A DNA stretch of 31,114 bases from DAOMNN01 sp050486545 (GCA_050486545.1 JBJHDM010000039.1:1-31114), one strand, 5' to 3'; positions 1-8,227 are shown, counted from the first letter of the stretch. Program-made: numbers and translations. The notes: generated from the sequence alone by a model not told the origin.

Positions 1-350
1 GACTGCCGCAGGGACTCGACACTCAGCTGGAAGTCGCCGCGCACTTCATACAACGTGGCGATCGCTCGCATTTCCACCTGCATGCCGTTGTCCGGTCGAA
101 ACGCCAGCAATTGCGCCCGATTGCGCCACATCGTACACCGCACCTGGGCCTGGTCATCCTTCAGGGTGAAATACAGGTGTCCGGACGGTGCGCGGGTCAG
201 GTTCGAGATCTCGCCGGCCACGCGCAGCAGCGGAAGGTTTCGTTCGAGCGTCGTCCGGGCCAGCCGGTTCAAAGCCGATACGCTCAGCACGGACGCGTCG
301 GAAGATGGGTCGAGCAGGGGGTCGGCAGGCATTCCGGGACGCGATTCCAT
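1..350 (-). CDS. xseA: Exodeoxyribonuclease VII large subunit, N-terminal part (runs off the left edge)
   Basis: Reading leftward from the ATG at 350-348, 116 codons are visible before the window ends. The product is the large subunit of exonuclease VII, which with XseB degrades single-stranded DNA in the cytoplasm. The visible part is the N-terminal OB-fold that binds ssDNA: the stretch VSALNRLARTTLERNLPLLR is followed by VAGEISNLTRAPSGHLYFTL and then KDDQAQVRCTMWRNR, all highly typical of XseA. The catalytic C-terminal region lies outside the window (family length is roughly 400-460 residues). A TAGAAT hexamer at 364-359 on the minus strand could be a -10 box, but it lies very close to the ATG. 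The gene is divergent from the TRAP transporter genes. Identification is firm; the exact start is less so, as no clear Shine-Dalgarno is present. Confidence 0.93.
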   Translation of the reverse strand, partial: MESRPGMPADPLLDPSSDASVLSVSALNRLARTTLERNLPLLRVAGEISNLTRAPSGHLYFTLKDDQAQVRCTMWRNRAQLLAFRPDNGMQVEMRAIATLYEVRGDFQLSVESLRQ

Positions 351-826
351 GGCGATGGATTCTATCAGAGGCCCGGTTTCGCCATGGGAAACGACCGTTT
401 GAAGGACACTCCAATCCACAACGCGTGGACTTTGTCAAAGCAATTCTCAAAAACCCTTTCGATTCAATGGCGTAATTCTAAGTAACTGATATTAAATAAA
501 AAAGAGTTGCATAATTTTTGATCGGAGAAAGCGATTTCCCGGATTCACAGCCTTCTGCGCTGGTGTTGGCCTGCTATCCACAAAGTTATCCACAGAATTT
601 GTGGATTCTATGGTCTGCCCAAATCGGGTATCGGAAATGTTGCGGTGCGATCGATGGATACGACGGGGTCGATCGCGTACCCACCCTCCCGGGGGCTGTG
701 CTAACCTTTGTCCGTGCTTTCCGACGCTCGTGGCGGCCTTCCCGTTGCGGCGTGCTACGAACTCGCGAAGGCCTCGAGAAGAATATCCCGAACGAACGAT
801 TCTGGACTGATGGAGGAAGACCTCAA
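351..826. other. Gene-free region between xseA and the TRAP genes, with AT-rich tract
   Basis: About 475 bases carry no convincing gene. An open frame extends from 518 into the downstream TAXI gene, but its first 103 codons do not resemble protein and the good ribosome site is at 812-816. Positions 473-526 are strikingly AT-rich for this genome. DnaA-box-like motifs lie on both sides: CAATCCACA at 412-420, CTATCCACA at 574-582, TTATCCACA at 586-594, and an inverted, weaker TGTGGATTC at 600-608. A short palindrome CTTTGTCAAAG lies near 430-440. No tRNA, terminator or insertion sequence was recognised. Confidence 0.6.
574..608. promoter_or_regulatory. Cluster of DnaA-box-like sites
   Basis: TTATCCACA (586-594) matches the DnaA-box consensus exactly. 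CTATCCACA (574-582) differs at one base and sits exactly 12 bp upstream in the same orientation. An inverted, weaker copy follows at 600-608. The neighbouring AT-rich tract at 473-526 ends in a GATC followed leftward by an A/T run. This could be a DnaA-titrating or regulatory site, or part of a replication origin. Only one box is perfect, and the usual dnaA/dnaN/rpmH neighbours are not seen. Confidence 0.4.
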
Positions 827-1789
827 ATGAGAATGACGAAATACCTGTGTGGGCTGGCTCTCGCGCTTGCGGTACCGCTGGCGGGCGCACAACAGCAGTT
901 GTCGATTTCCACCGGCGGCACCGGCGGCGTGTATTACCCCTACGGTGGCGGTCTGGCGGAACTGATCAACAAGTATGTGGATGGCTATGCCGCCGTCGCC
1001 GAGGTGACCGGCGCATCGGTCGAGAACATGGCCCTGATCGGGCGCGGGGATTCCGACCTCGCGCTTGCCTTGGCCGACACGGTCTATCAGGCGTACACCG
1101 GAACGGGGCGTTTCGAAGGCCGCCGGATCGAGAAGACGCGCGCGCTCGGCTCGATCTATCCGAACGCCGTGCAGATCGTGACGCTGGCCAATTCGGGCAT
1201 CAAGTCGCTCCAGGATCTCAAGGGCAAGCGTGTCTCGGTCGGAGCGCCGGGCAGCGGCACAGAGGTCAACGCCAATGCCATTCTGGAAGCCAACGGCATC
1301 ACCTACGATCAGCTGACGGTACAGCGGCTGAACTTCAACGAGACCGCCGATGCGCTGCGCGATGGCGACATCGATGCGGGGTTCTGGAGCGTGGGGCCTC
1401 CGACCAGCTCGATCCTGAACCTCGCCGCCACACGTGACATCGCGATCGTGCCGCTGTCCGACGACGAGATCGCCAATGCGCAGAAGCTGGAGCCGGTATT
1501 CGCGCCCTATACGCTGCGTGCGGGCATGTACGACAAGGTCGATACGCCCGTTCCGTCGATCAGCATCCCGAACGTCCTGGTCGTCAACGCCGACATGTCG
1601 GACGACCTCGCCTACGCAATCACGAAGGTGCTGTTCGAGAAGACCGCGGAGCTGATCGCCATCCATCCGGCAGCCAACGACACGACGGTGGATTTCAGCC
1701 TGACGTCCACCCCGGTGCCGTTGCATCCGGGCGCCATTCGCTATTACGAGGAGATCGGCGCAACGATTCCGGACCGTCTGAGACCCTGA
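827..1789 (+). CDS. TAXI-family TRAP transporter solute-binding protein
   Basis: This 320-residue protein begins with a signal peptide (MRMTKYLCGLALALAVPLAG, likely cut after AGA), so it acts in the periplasm. The mature start, SISTGGTGGVYYPYGG (residues 26-41), and SVGAPGSGTEVNA (about 137-149) are hallmarks of TAXI proteins, the substrate receptors of fused-type TRAP carriers. Some relatives bind glutamate or other carboxylates; the substrate here cannot be read from sequence. The ATG at 827 is chosen because GGAGG at 812-816 lies at ideal spacing and a signal peptide follows at once; the frame is open further upstream to 518 but that part is not protein-like. It is followed 10 bases later by a DUF1850 gene and then the membrane component, a standard TAXI gene order. 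Confidence 0.92.
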   Translation: MRMTKYLCGLALALAVPLAGAQQQLSISTGGTGGVYYPYGGGLAELINKYVDGYAAVAEVTGASVENMALIGRGDSDLALALADTVYQAYTGTGRFEGRRIEKTRALGSIYPNAVQIVTLANSGIKSLQDLKGKRVSVGAPGSGTEVNANAILEANGITYDQLTVQRLNFNETADALRDGDIDAGFWSVGPPTSSILNLAATRDIAIVPLSDDEIANAQKLEPVFAPYTLRAGMYDKVDTPVPSISIPNVLVVNADMSDDLAYAITKVLFEKTAELIAIHPAANDTTVDFSLTSTPVPLHPGAIRYYEEIGATIPDRLRP

Positions 1790-1799
1790 ATCGCGGCGG

Positions 1800-2282
1800 A
1801 TGAATCGCCGGGCAACATGCGGGCGCGGGTGGCGGATGCCACTCGCGCTCTGTTTTGTGTGCGGTGTAGCGGCGGCAGGCGGCTCCGGCAGCGTTCTGGA
1901 AGTCGTCGATGCCGAAGGCGCCGTGATCGCGACGTTTCCGGTGCAGGCCGATACGCAGTGGTGTCTCGCCTGGAACCATTCCGTCGCGGGCTTTACCGTT
2001 CGGGACTGCTTTGCGCTTCGTGGCTCCGTGATGGTGCTCGACAGCAGTTTCCAACCCGATTTCGCAGCGGGACTCGGGCATTTCGAAGGGCGCGGAACCA
2101 TGCGTACGGACCCGGCCGGCGGCTACCGGATCGAGGGGATCGACGAGCCGGTGCCGCAGAATCGGCTCCACCTGAGAGTGGGCTCCGCCGCCGTCGATCA
2201 TCGCATCGAGTTCGGGCACGAACAGGTTTCGCTGAGCAGGCTCGCAGCGGGTCGTCAGGTCGTGATCCGGTTCGTTCCGTGA
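1800..2282 (+). CDS. DUF1850 protein associated with the TAXI-TRAP transporter
   Basis: The 160-residue product has a hydrophobic N-terminal segment (LALCFVCGVAAAGG, about residues 15-28), consistent with export to the periplasm, followed by a short beta-rich domain. The motif FPVQADTQWCLAWNHSVAGF with a later VRDCFALRG fits DUF1850, a family repeatedly found between a TAXI binding protein and a fused TRAP permease. Two cysteines in the mature part (in QWCLAW and RDCFAL) could form a disulphide. The function is unknown; from context it probably assists the transporter. The gene starts 10 bases after the binding-protein stop and ends 39 bases before the permease start used here, so the three are very likely co-transcribed. 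Confidence 0.82.
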   Translation: MNRRATCGRGWRMPLALCFVCGVAAAGGSGSVLEVVDAEGAVIATFPVQADTQWCLAWNHSVAGFTVRDCFALRGSVMVLDSSFQPDFAAGLGHFEGRGTMRTDPAGGYRIEGIDEPVPQNRLHLRVGSAAVDHRIEFGHEQVSLSRLAAGRQVVIRFVP

Positions 2283-2321
2283 CGGATGCCGGGCGAAACG
2301 GGTCGTATCGATGAGGAAGAA

Positions 2322-4346
2322 ATGAGCGAGCAGCAGATGGATTCCGCGAACCCCGCACCAACGGTGAACCAGTATCAACCCCGCCCGGTCCTTTGGCTGA
2401 TTACCATCGTTGCCGTCGGATTGTCACTGTTCCAGCTCTATTCGGCGGGCATCCAGCAGCTCGGCCTGTTCTATCAGCGCAGCATCCACCTCGCGCTGAT
2501 CATGATGCTCGCCTTCCTGCTCTTTCCGGTGACCGGCAGCGGGCGCAAGCGGGGCATTCTCGGCGGGATCGTGGATACGGTCTTCTTTGCCGGCGCGGTG
2601 CTGACCGGCTTCTATCTGGCCTTCTTTCTCGACGACATCATCGAGCGTGCCGGGTTCTGGAACCGGACCGACATCATGGTCGGGTGTATCGCGCTGGTGA
2701 CCGTCCTCGAGGCGAGCCGGCGTGCGGTCGGACTCGGACTGACCATCATCGGCGTACTTGCGATCGTCTACGCCTTTGCCGGACCGCGTGGCGAACTGCC
2801 GTGGCTCGCGGACTACCTGCCGGGCATCCTCGCGCACCGCGGCTATACGCTCGAGCGCGTGGTCGGTCAGCTTTACCTCGGGCAGGAAGGACTGTTCGGC
2901 CTGCCGCTGGGGGTTGCGGCGACCTTCATCTTCGTCTTCGTGCTGTTCGGGGCCTTCCTCGAGGTCACCGGGGCGGGCAAGTTCTTCATCGACCTGGCCT
3001 ATGCCGCGACCGGACGCCAGCGCGGAGGGCCGGCCAAGGCGGCGGTTATCGCTTCGGCGGGCATGGGTTCGATTTCCGGAAGTGCGATCGCCAACGTCGT
3101 CACCACCGGGGCCTTCACGATCCCGCTGATGAAGCGCCTGGGCTACAAGCCGGCCCAGGCCGGAGGCGTCGAGGCTGCCGCAAGCACGGGCGGCCAGATC
3201 ATGCCGCCGCTGATGGGGGCGGGTGCCTTCCTGATGGCGGAATACACGGGTGTTCCCTATCTCGAGATCGTCAAGGTCAGCATCATTCCGGCCCTGCTGT
3301 ATTTCGGAACGGTCTACCTTTTCGTACACCTCATCGCGATCAAGCAGGGCATGCAGGGCATGGCTGCATCGGAATTGCCGTCGGTGCGCAAGGTCATGCG
3401 CGAAGGCTGGCATTTCCTTGTCCCCCTGGTCGTGCTCGTGTATCTGCTGGTGATGCACATGTCGCCAATGCGCGTGGGGTTCTACGCAGTCGTGTCGGTC
3501 GTTGCCGTCGCGGTCCTGCGCCATCTCGCATGGTTCTTCGTCTTCGGACCCCGGCAGGGGCACCGTGTCGACACGGGGCAAATCCTGCGCATGCTGGGGA
3601 TCGGCTGGTCCAAGCTCATCGAGGGTCTGGCGCTCGGCGCACGCAACGCGGTACCGGTGAGCATGGCCTGTGCGGTCGCCGGCATCATCGTCGGGGTGGT
3701 CGGGCTCACCGGTCTCGGGCTGAAGTTCTCGTCGATGATGATGGCTTTCTCGGGCGGGAACATCGTCCTGGCCCTGCTGCTCGTGATCATCGCCAGCCTC
3801 ATTCTCGGCATGGGCCTGCCGGTGACGGCCGCCTACATCGTGCTGATCGTGCTGGTCGGCCCTGCGCTGACCGCCGAGTTCGGCATTCCGTTGCTGATCG
3901 CCCACCTGGTCGTATTCTGGTATTCGCAGGACTCGAACGTGACGCCACCGGTCGCGCTCGCTGGCTTCGCCGGGGCGGCGATCGCCGGCGCCAAGCCGAT
4001 GGAGACGAGCATCCAGGCGTGGAAGTTCGCCAAGGGGCTCTACCTGATCCCGATGTTCATGGTGTTCAATCCGGAGCTCATCCTGGGTGGCCCGGTGCAT
4101 GTCGTCCTGTGGAACGTGTTCATCGCCGTGTGTGCGCTGGCGGCTTTCGCGGCCGCGCTCGAGGGCTACCTGTTCTGCCGGATGGGGCCGCTGCCCAGAC
4201 TCCTGATCGTGCCCGCGACGATTGCGATCTTCTATCCCGACATCTATATCGAATCGGCTGGCCTGGCGATCATCGTCATCGTCCTGGCGGCCAACTGGTG
4301 GGCAGGTCGACGCGAAACGCGGCTGCAGTCGGCGGGGCGGGCATGA
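2322..4346 (+). CDS. TRAP transporter permease, fused small and large membrane subunits (4TM/12TM)
   Basis: This is a roughly 674-residue inner-membrane protein with many hydrophobic segments. The N-terminal part (about residues 25-160) corresponds to the small DctQ-like subunit and the rest to the DctM-like transport subunit. DctM-like motifs include GSISGSAIANVVTTG (near residue 248), GGQIMPPLMGAGAFLMAEY, GMGLPVTAAYIVL, and DSNVTPPVALAGFAGAA (near 536). It would import a small organic acid using an ion gradient, fed by the TAXI receptor encoded at 827-1789. The start at 2322 is preferred because GAGGA at 2313-2317 lies just upstream; an in-frame ATG at 2286 is possible but lacks a good ribosome site. 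The substrate is unknown. Confidence 0.93.
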   Translation: MSEQQMDSANPAPTVNQYQPRPVLWLITIVAVGLSLFQLYSAGIQQLGLFYQRSIHLALIMMLAFLLFPVTGSGRKRGILGGIVDTVFFAGAVLTGFYLAFFLDDIIERAGFWNRTDIMVGCIALVTVLEASRRAVGLGLTIIGVLAIVYAFAGPRGELPWLADYLPGILAHRGYTLERVVGQLYLGQEGLFGLPLGVAATFIFVFVLFGAFLEVTGAGKFFIDLAYAATGRQRGGPAKAAVIASAGMGSISGSAIANVVTTGAFTIPLMKRLGYKPAQAGGVEAAASTGGQIMPPLMGAGAFLMAEYTGVPYLEIVKVSIIPALLYFGTVYLFVHLIAIKQGMQGMAASELPSVRKVMREGWHFLVPLVVLVYLLVMHMSPMRVGFYAVVSVVAVAVLRHLAWFFVFGPRQGHRVDTGQILRMLGIGWSKLIEGLALGARNAVPVSMACAVAGIIVGVVGLTGLGLKFSSMMMAFSGGNIVLALLLVIIASLILGMGLPVTAAYIVLIVLVGPALTAEFGIPLLIAHLVVFWYSQDSNVTPPVALAGFAGAAIAGAKPMETSIQAWKFAKGLYLIPMFMVFNPELILGGPVHVVLWNVFIAVCALAAFAAALEGYLFCRMGPLPRLLIVPATIAIFYPDIYIESAGLAIIVIVLAANWWAGRRETRLQSAGRA

Positions 4347-4359
4347 CGGGCTTGCGGCC

Positions 4360-4388
4360 TTGCCCTGAGGCACTTCGGGCGATAGAGT
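4360..4388 (+). promoter_or_regulatory. Possible sigma70-type promoter for exbB operon
   Basis: TTGCCC (4360-4365) and TAGAGT (4383-4388) are separated by 17 bases, each matching four of six consensus positions. A small hairpin (arms 4387-4392 and 4398-4403) overlaps the -10 end and lies just before the exbB ribosome site. It falls in the 72-base gap after the TRAP permease and could let the exbB-lpxK-adk genes be transcribed separately from the transporter. Confidence 0.3.
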
Positions 4389-4418
4389 TCCGGGTTTCGG
4401 AACCGGGAGGCGGTGCGC

Positions 4419-5024
4419 GTGCTCGCGATCATTGAAGCATCGGGTTGGCCGATCTGGCCGCTGTTGCTGGCGTCGGTCATCGCCGTCGCCCTTATCATCG
4501 AGCGGTCGCTGAGCCTGCGGCGCTCGCGTGTCGTGCCAGCCGGATTGCTCGAGGATGTCCTCGACGACTTGCGGGTCAACGGGGTGACGACCGAGATGGC
4601 CGGTCGGGTGGCGGTCCACTCGCCCCTCGGGCGCGTGCTGGCGGCGGGCCTGCGCAACGTGAGCAGTTCGCGCGAGATCATGAAGGAGGCGATCGAGGAG
4701 TCGGGCCGCGCGGTGGCGCACGAACTGGAGCGCTACCTCACCACGCTCGGCACCATCGCCGCGATCAGTCCGTTGCTCGGCCTGTTCGGAACCATCGTGG
4801 GCATGATCGACATCTTCGCCTCGCAGGGGGTGACCGGCGCGAACCCGCAACAACTCGCCCAGGGCATCTCGATCGCCCTGAACACCACCGGGCTCGGGTT
4901 GATCATCGCCATCCCGGCCACGATCTTCTGGCGACATTTTCGCGCCCTGGTCGACAGCTTCGTCATCGACATGGAGCAGCAGGCGATCAAACTGGTCGAA
5001 GTCGTCCATGGCGAGCGGCGCTAG
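4419..5024 (+). CDS. exbB: ExbB/TolQ/MotA-family proton channel protein
   Basis: The roughly 201-residue inner-membrane protein has a TM segment near the N-terminus (IWPLLLASVIAVALIIERSL) and two later ones around TLGTIAAISPLLGLFGTIVG and LNTTGLGLIIAIPATIFW. GLFGTIVGMI and the GLGLIIAIPA segment are classic ExbB/TolQ signatures. With ExbD it forms a proton-driven motor that energises outer-membrane transport or envelope functions. GTG codons at 4413 and 4419 are both in frame; GGGAGG at 4405-4410 is only 2 bases from the first but 8 from the second, so 4419 is preferred. exbD follows after 12 bases. A TonB gene is not present in the window, so the partner is unknown. Confidence 0.9.
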   Translation: MLAIIEASGWPIWPLLLASVIAVALIIERSLSLRRSRVVPAGLLEDVLDDLRVNGVTTEMAGRVAVHSPLGRVLAAGLRNVSSSREIMKEAIEESGRAVAHELERYLTTLGTIAAISPLLGLFGTIVGMIDIFASQGVTGANPQQLAQGISIALNTTGLGLIIAIPATIFWRHFRALVDSFVIDMEQQAIKLVEVVHGERR

Positions 5025-5036
5025 GCGGAGCGGGGA

Positions 5037-5459
5037 ATGAACTTCCAGCGGGGAAACCGTCACGAGGAGCCGGAGGTCAACCTGATCCCGCTGATCGACG
5101 TCGTGCTGGTGATCATCATCTTCCTGATGCTCACGACGACGTTCTCGAAGGTGTCCGGACTGGAAATCAACCTTCCGACGGCGGAAGCCGAATCGAGCGA
5201 CGCGACGCCGAACGAGATCAGCGTCGCGGTGACACCGGCCGGTGACGTTCTCGTCAACGGCAATCCGGTCGGCTCGCGCGAGATCAATGCCATCGCGGCG
5301 GCGCTCACGCGTGCGGTCGCGCCGGGGCAGCGGGACCCTGTCATCGTCATCAACGCCGATGCGCAGGCGTCGCACCAGAGCGTGATCGACGTCATGCAGG
5401 CGGCGCAGCGGGCCGGTCTGCCCCACATCACCTTCGCTATCCAGGCGCCGCCGTCCTGA
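5037..5459 (+). CDS. exbD: ExbD/TolR-family protein
   Basis: The 140-residue product has the ExbD/TolR layout: a short cytoplasmic N-terminus (EEPEVNLIPLIDVVLVIIIF), one transmembrane helix carrying the conserved protonatable Asp in LIDVVLV, then a periplasmic domain (about residues 45-140). VNLIPLIDVVLVIIIFLMLT is diagnostic. It is the partner of the ExbB encoded just upstream (12-base gap). The ATG at 5037 follows a purine-rich GGAGCGGGGA. Many betaproteobacteria carry exbB-exbD directly before lpxK, as here, which suggests a link to envelope biogenesis; this is context, not proof. Confidence 0.92.
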   Translation: MNFQRGNRHEEPEVNLIPLIDVVLVIIIFLMLTTTFSKVSGLEINLPTAEAESSDATPNEISVAVTPAGDVLVNGNPVGSREINAIAAALTRAVAPGQRDPVIVINADAQASHQSVIDVMQAAQRAGLPHITFAIQAPPS

Positions 5460-5506
5460 GCGACGGCGACCCCGCGCCCGCGATCTTCGCCGACGTGGAT
5501 CGACCC

Positions 5507-6520
5507 ATGCAGGCCACTCCACCACGTTTCTGGACCCTTCGCTCGCCCGCGGCGGTCGCACTGCTTCCGCTGGCATGGCTGTTCGGCCTGCTGGCCCGTC
5601 TGCGCAGGAGGCTGTACCAATCCGGATGGCTTCGGCCGGTCGTCCTGCCGGTCCCCGTCATCGTGGTCGGGAACATCGCGGTCGGGGGGAGCGGAAAGAC
5701 GCCGGTCGTCGCGTGGCTGGTCGATCGGCTGCGCGAAGCCGGATATGTCCCGGGTATCGTCAGTCGCGGGTACGGCGGACAGGTCGACGGCGTCGCACTG
5801 GTCGGCGCGGATGCGGATCCCGCACGTCATGGCGACGAACCGGTGCTGCTTGCGCAGACGACGCGTTGTCCCGTGGCTGTCGGTGCAGACCGGCCGGCCG
5901 CCGCCGCGGCCCTGTTGCAGGCGCATCCGGACTGCGACGTGATCGTATCGGACGACGGCTTGCAGCATTACCGCCTGCATCGCGACGTCGAGGTCGCGGT
6001 CGTGGACGAGCACGTCCTGGGCAACCGCTGGTGCCTTCCTGCCGGCCCCTTGCGCGAGGGGCTGACACGGCTGCGCGAAGTCGACGTGGTCCTCGTGCAT
6101 GGGGCGGTCTCGGATGAATTGCGGGGCCGCTTGCCCGAACGGACGACCGCCACGATGCGGCTCGAGGGCCGCAGCCTGCGCTCGCTTGCCTGCCCGAGCG
6201 AGTTGCGACCGGTCGAAGAATTTGCCGGGCGCCGGGTACATGCCGTGGCCGGAATCGGGAATCCGGAGCGGTTTTTCGAACAGCTGCGTGCGATGGACCT
6301 CGAAGTTGTGCCGCACGCATTCCCGGACCATCACCGCTATGTCGCAGGGGATCTGGCGTTCGATTGCGACGCGCCGAAGATCCTCACCGCGAAGGATGCG
6401 GTAAAATGTCACGCTTTTGCCCCGCCCGATACGTGGGAGCTCCCCGTGACGGCATCGATCGAGCCCATCGCGCTCGAACGGATTCTGGAGAAACTGAGGC
6501 ATGGACGCCAGGCTGCTTGA
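5507..6520 (+). CDS. lpxK: Tetraacyldisaccharide 4'-kinase (lipid A biosynthesis)
   Basis: LpxK phosphorylates the 4' position of the tetraacyldisaccharide-1-phosphate to make lipid IVA at the inner membrane's cytoplasmic face. From the ATG at 5507 the protein has 337 residues: a hydrophobic N-terminal anchor (VALLPLAWLFGLLARLRRR, about 17-35), then the P-loop GNIAVGGSGKTP (about 55-66), SRGYGG, and SDDGLQHYRLHRDVEVAVVD, all typical of LpxK. A GTG at 5495 would add four residues; neither start has a strong ribosome site. Its 3' end overlaps the next gene by 20 bases. It sits among other LPS and nucleotide genes (kdsB, adk). Confidence 0.94.
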   Translation: MQATPPRFWTLRSPAAVALLPLAWLFGLLARLRRRLYQSGWLRPVVLPVPVIVVGNIAVGGSGKTPVVAWLVDRLREAGYVPGIVSRGYGGQVDGVALVGADADPARHGDEPVLLAQTTRCPVAVGADRPAAAAALLQAHPDCDVIVSDDGLQHYRLHRDVEVAVVDEHVLGNRWCLPAGPLREGLTRLREVDVVLVHGAVSDELRGRLPERTTATMRLEGRSLRSLACPSELRPVEEFAGRRVHAVAGIGNPERFFEQLRAMDLEVVPHAFPDHHRYVAGDLAFDCDAPKILTAKDAVKCHAFAPPDTWELPVTASIEPIALERILEKLRHGRQAA

Positions 6521-6695
6521 GATCCTCGTATGCCCCTTGTGCAAGGGACCGCTCGATTTCCTCAAGGAGGAGAAGGAACTCGTCTGCAAGGCGGACCGCC
6601 TGGGGTTCCCGATCCGGGACGGGATCCCGGTGATGCTCGAAGAAGAGGCGAGGCATCTGACGGCCGAGGAAGTCGAAGCGTTGCGCAAGAAATGA
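6501..6695 (+). CDS. Trm112/YcaR-family small zinc-ribbon-like protein
   Basis: The 64-residue product begins MDARLLEILVCPLCKGPLDF and carries CPLCKG (C11, C14) and a later cysteine in ELVCKADRLGFPIRDGIPVM, matching the bacterial Trm112 family (UPF0434/YcaR). Eukaryotic and archaeal Trm112 proteins activate methyltransferases; the bacterial role is unclear. The gene lies between lpxK and kdsB, overlapping lpxK by 20 bases and kdsB by the ATGA arrangement, a conserved position in many proteobacteria. Translational coupling across the three genes is likely. Confidence 0.93.
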   Translation: MDARLLEILVCPLCKGPLDFLKEEKELVCKADRLGFPIRDGIPVMLEEEARHLTAEEVEALRKK

Positions 6696-7489
6696 CCACG
6701 CGGTTCAGGGTCGTCATTCCGGCCAGGTACGCGTCGACGCGGCTTCCCGGCAAGCCGCTGGCCGATCTGTGCGGGCAGCCGATGGTTGTCCGCGTATTCG
6801 AGCGCGCGCAGGGCTCCGGGGCCGAATCGGTTTGTGTGGCGACCGACCATGACGCGGTGTGCGAAGCCGTGCGTGCCGCGGGAGCCGAAGCGGTGATGAC
6901 GCGGCCGGACCACCCCAGCGGGACCGACCGGATTGCCGAGGTGGCCGACCGCTTCGGGTGGTCGGACGACGAGATCGTGGTGAACGTCCAGGGTGACGAA
7001 CCGCTGATAGAACCGGCGCTCATTCGCGACGTCGCGATGGCCCTTGCCGGGGACGTCGATGCGATGGTGGCAACGGCCGCCCACGCGCTGAGCGATGCCG
7101 TTGCGTTCTTCGATCCGAATGTGGTCAAGGTGGTCTGCGACCGGCGCGGGCGTGCGCTGTATTTTTCTCGCGCACCCATTCCGTGGGCACGTGATGCGTT
7201 CGCTGCCGCCCGGGATGTGATGCCGACCGGTCTTCCGGTCTTGCGGCATGTCGGAATCTACGCGTATCGTGCGGCCTTTCTGCGCCGGTACGGACAGATG
7301 GCGCCCTCTCCGATCGAGCAGTGGGAGGCGTTGGAACAACTACGGGTGCTCTGGCACGGCGACCCGATTGCAGTCAAAACAATAGCCGAAGCCCCGGCAC
7401 CCGGAGTCGATACGCCCGAAGATCTCGAGCGTGTGCGGCGTTTGATCCGGGCGTCGGGTGCTGAACGAGGGAACGGCGTCTCACAATAG
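6692..7489 (+). CDS. kdsB: 3-deoxy-manno-octulosonate cytidylyltransferase (CMP-Kdo synthetase)
   Basis: KdsB makes CMP-Kdo from CTP and Kdo in the cytoplasm, the activated sugar attached to lipid A. The 265-residue protein starts MTTRFRVVIPARYASTRLPG, with the nucleotide-binding motif IPARYASTRLPGKPLAD, followed by DHPSGTDRIAEVA and NVQGDEPLIEPALI, and ends with the characteristic EQLRVLWHG and PGVDTPEDLERVR. The ATG at 6692 overlaps the TGA of the Trm112-like gene. An in-frame open stretch extends upstream to 6530 inside that gene but is not KdsB sequence. The length is a little above the usual 245-255 residues because of a short C-terminal extension (ASGAERGNGVSQ). Confidence 0.95.
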   Translation: MTTRFRVVIPARYASTRLPGKPLADLCGQPMVVRVFERAQGSGAESVCVATDHDAVCEAVRAAGAEAVMTRPDHPSGTDRIAEVADRFGWSDDEIVVNVQGDEPLIEPALIRDVAMALAGDVDAMVATAAHALSDAVAFFDPNVVKVVCDRRGRALYFSRAPIPWARDAFAAARDVMPTGLPVLRHVGIYAYRAAFLRRYGQMAPSPIEQWEALEQLRVLWHGDPIAVKTIAEAPAPGVDTPEDLERVRRLIRASGAERGNGVSQ

Positions 7490-7536
7490 GACGAGGACGT
7501 GGCCGCCAGCTGTGCGTCACGAAACGGGAGAGGATT

Positions 7537-8193
7537 ATGCGATTGATTCTTTTGGGACCCCCCGGGGCAGGCAAGGGCACGCAGGCGAGCTTCATCACCG
7601 AGAAATTCGGCATTCCGCAGATTTCGACCGGCGACATGTTGCGCACCGCGGTCAAGGCCGGCACGCCGCTCGGTCTCGAAGCCAGGCGGGTGATGGATGC
7701 CGGACAACTGGTCTCGGACGACATCATCGTCGGCCTGGTCCAGGAGCGGCTCAAGCAGGACGATTGCGCCGCGGGATTCCTGTTCGATGGGTTTCCACGC
7801 ACGATTCCGCAGGCCGATGCGATGAAGGCGGCCGGCGTGCGGCTCGACTACGTGCTCGAGATCGACGTTCCCGACGAGGAGATCATCGCCCGCATGAGCG
7901 GCCGCAGGGTGCACCTTGCCTCCGGACGTACCTATCACATTCGCTACAACCCGCCACAGGTCGAAGGCAAGGACGATGCGACCGGGGAACCCCTGATCCA
8001 GCGCGAGGACGATCGCGAGGAGACGGTGCGCAAGCGTCTCGAGATCTACCATGGGCAGACCAAGCCCCTGGTCGAGTACTACACGCGATGGGCCGCATCG
8101 GGCGATGCGGCGGCGCCGAAGCTGTGCAAGATCTCGGGGCTCGGCTCCGTCGAGGAGATCACCGCAAGGGCGTTCGAGGCACTGGGCGGCTGA
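7537..8193 (+). CDS. adk: Adenylate kinase
   Basis: Adenylate kinase interconverts ATP + AMP and 2 ADP in the cytoplasm. The 218-residue protein shows the P-loop GPPGAGKGTQ (residues 7-16), the AMP-binding region QISTGDMLR, the FDGFPRTIPQA motif, and a long LID domain (GRRVHLASGRTYHIRYNPP). The LID has no cysteine tetrad, so this is the non-zinc type usual in proteobacteria. A strong ribosome site, GGGAGAGGA at 7527-7534, fixes the ATG at 7537. It lies 47 bases after kdsB, as in many betaproteobacteria, and is followed by the phosphofructokinase gene. Confidence 0.97.
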   Translation: MRLILLGPPGAGKGTQASFITEKFGIPQISTGDMLRTAVKAGTPLGLEARRVMDAGQLVSDDIIVGLVQERLKQDDCAAGFLFDGFPRTIPQADAMKAAGVRLDYVLEIDVPDEEIIARMSGRRVHLASGRTYHIRYNPPQVEGKDDATGEPLIQREDDREETVRKRLEIYHGQTKPLVEYYTRWAASGDAAAPKLCKISGLGSVEEITARAFEALGG

Positions 8194-8227
8194 GTCCCGG
8201 GGCGCACGCGCGGATCGAAGGGTGCCG

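Noticed and set aside
518..826. Upstream extension of the TAXI gene
   Set aside because: The frame is open, but the extension has no signal peptide or homology, and the ribosome site plus signal sequence at 827 fit well.
2424..5576. A 1050-codon open frame on the minus strand
   Set aside because: It lies wholly opposite the TRAP permease and exbBD genes, is rich in Arg, Asp and His with no domain, and arises from high-GC third-position bias.
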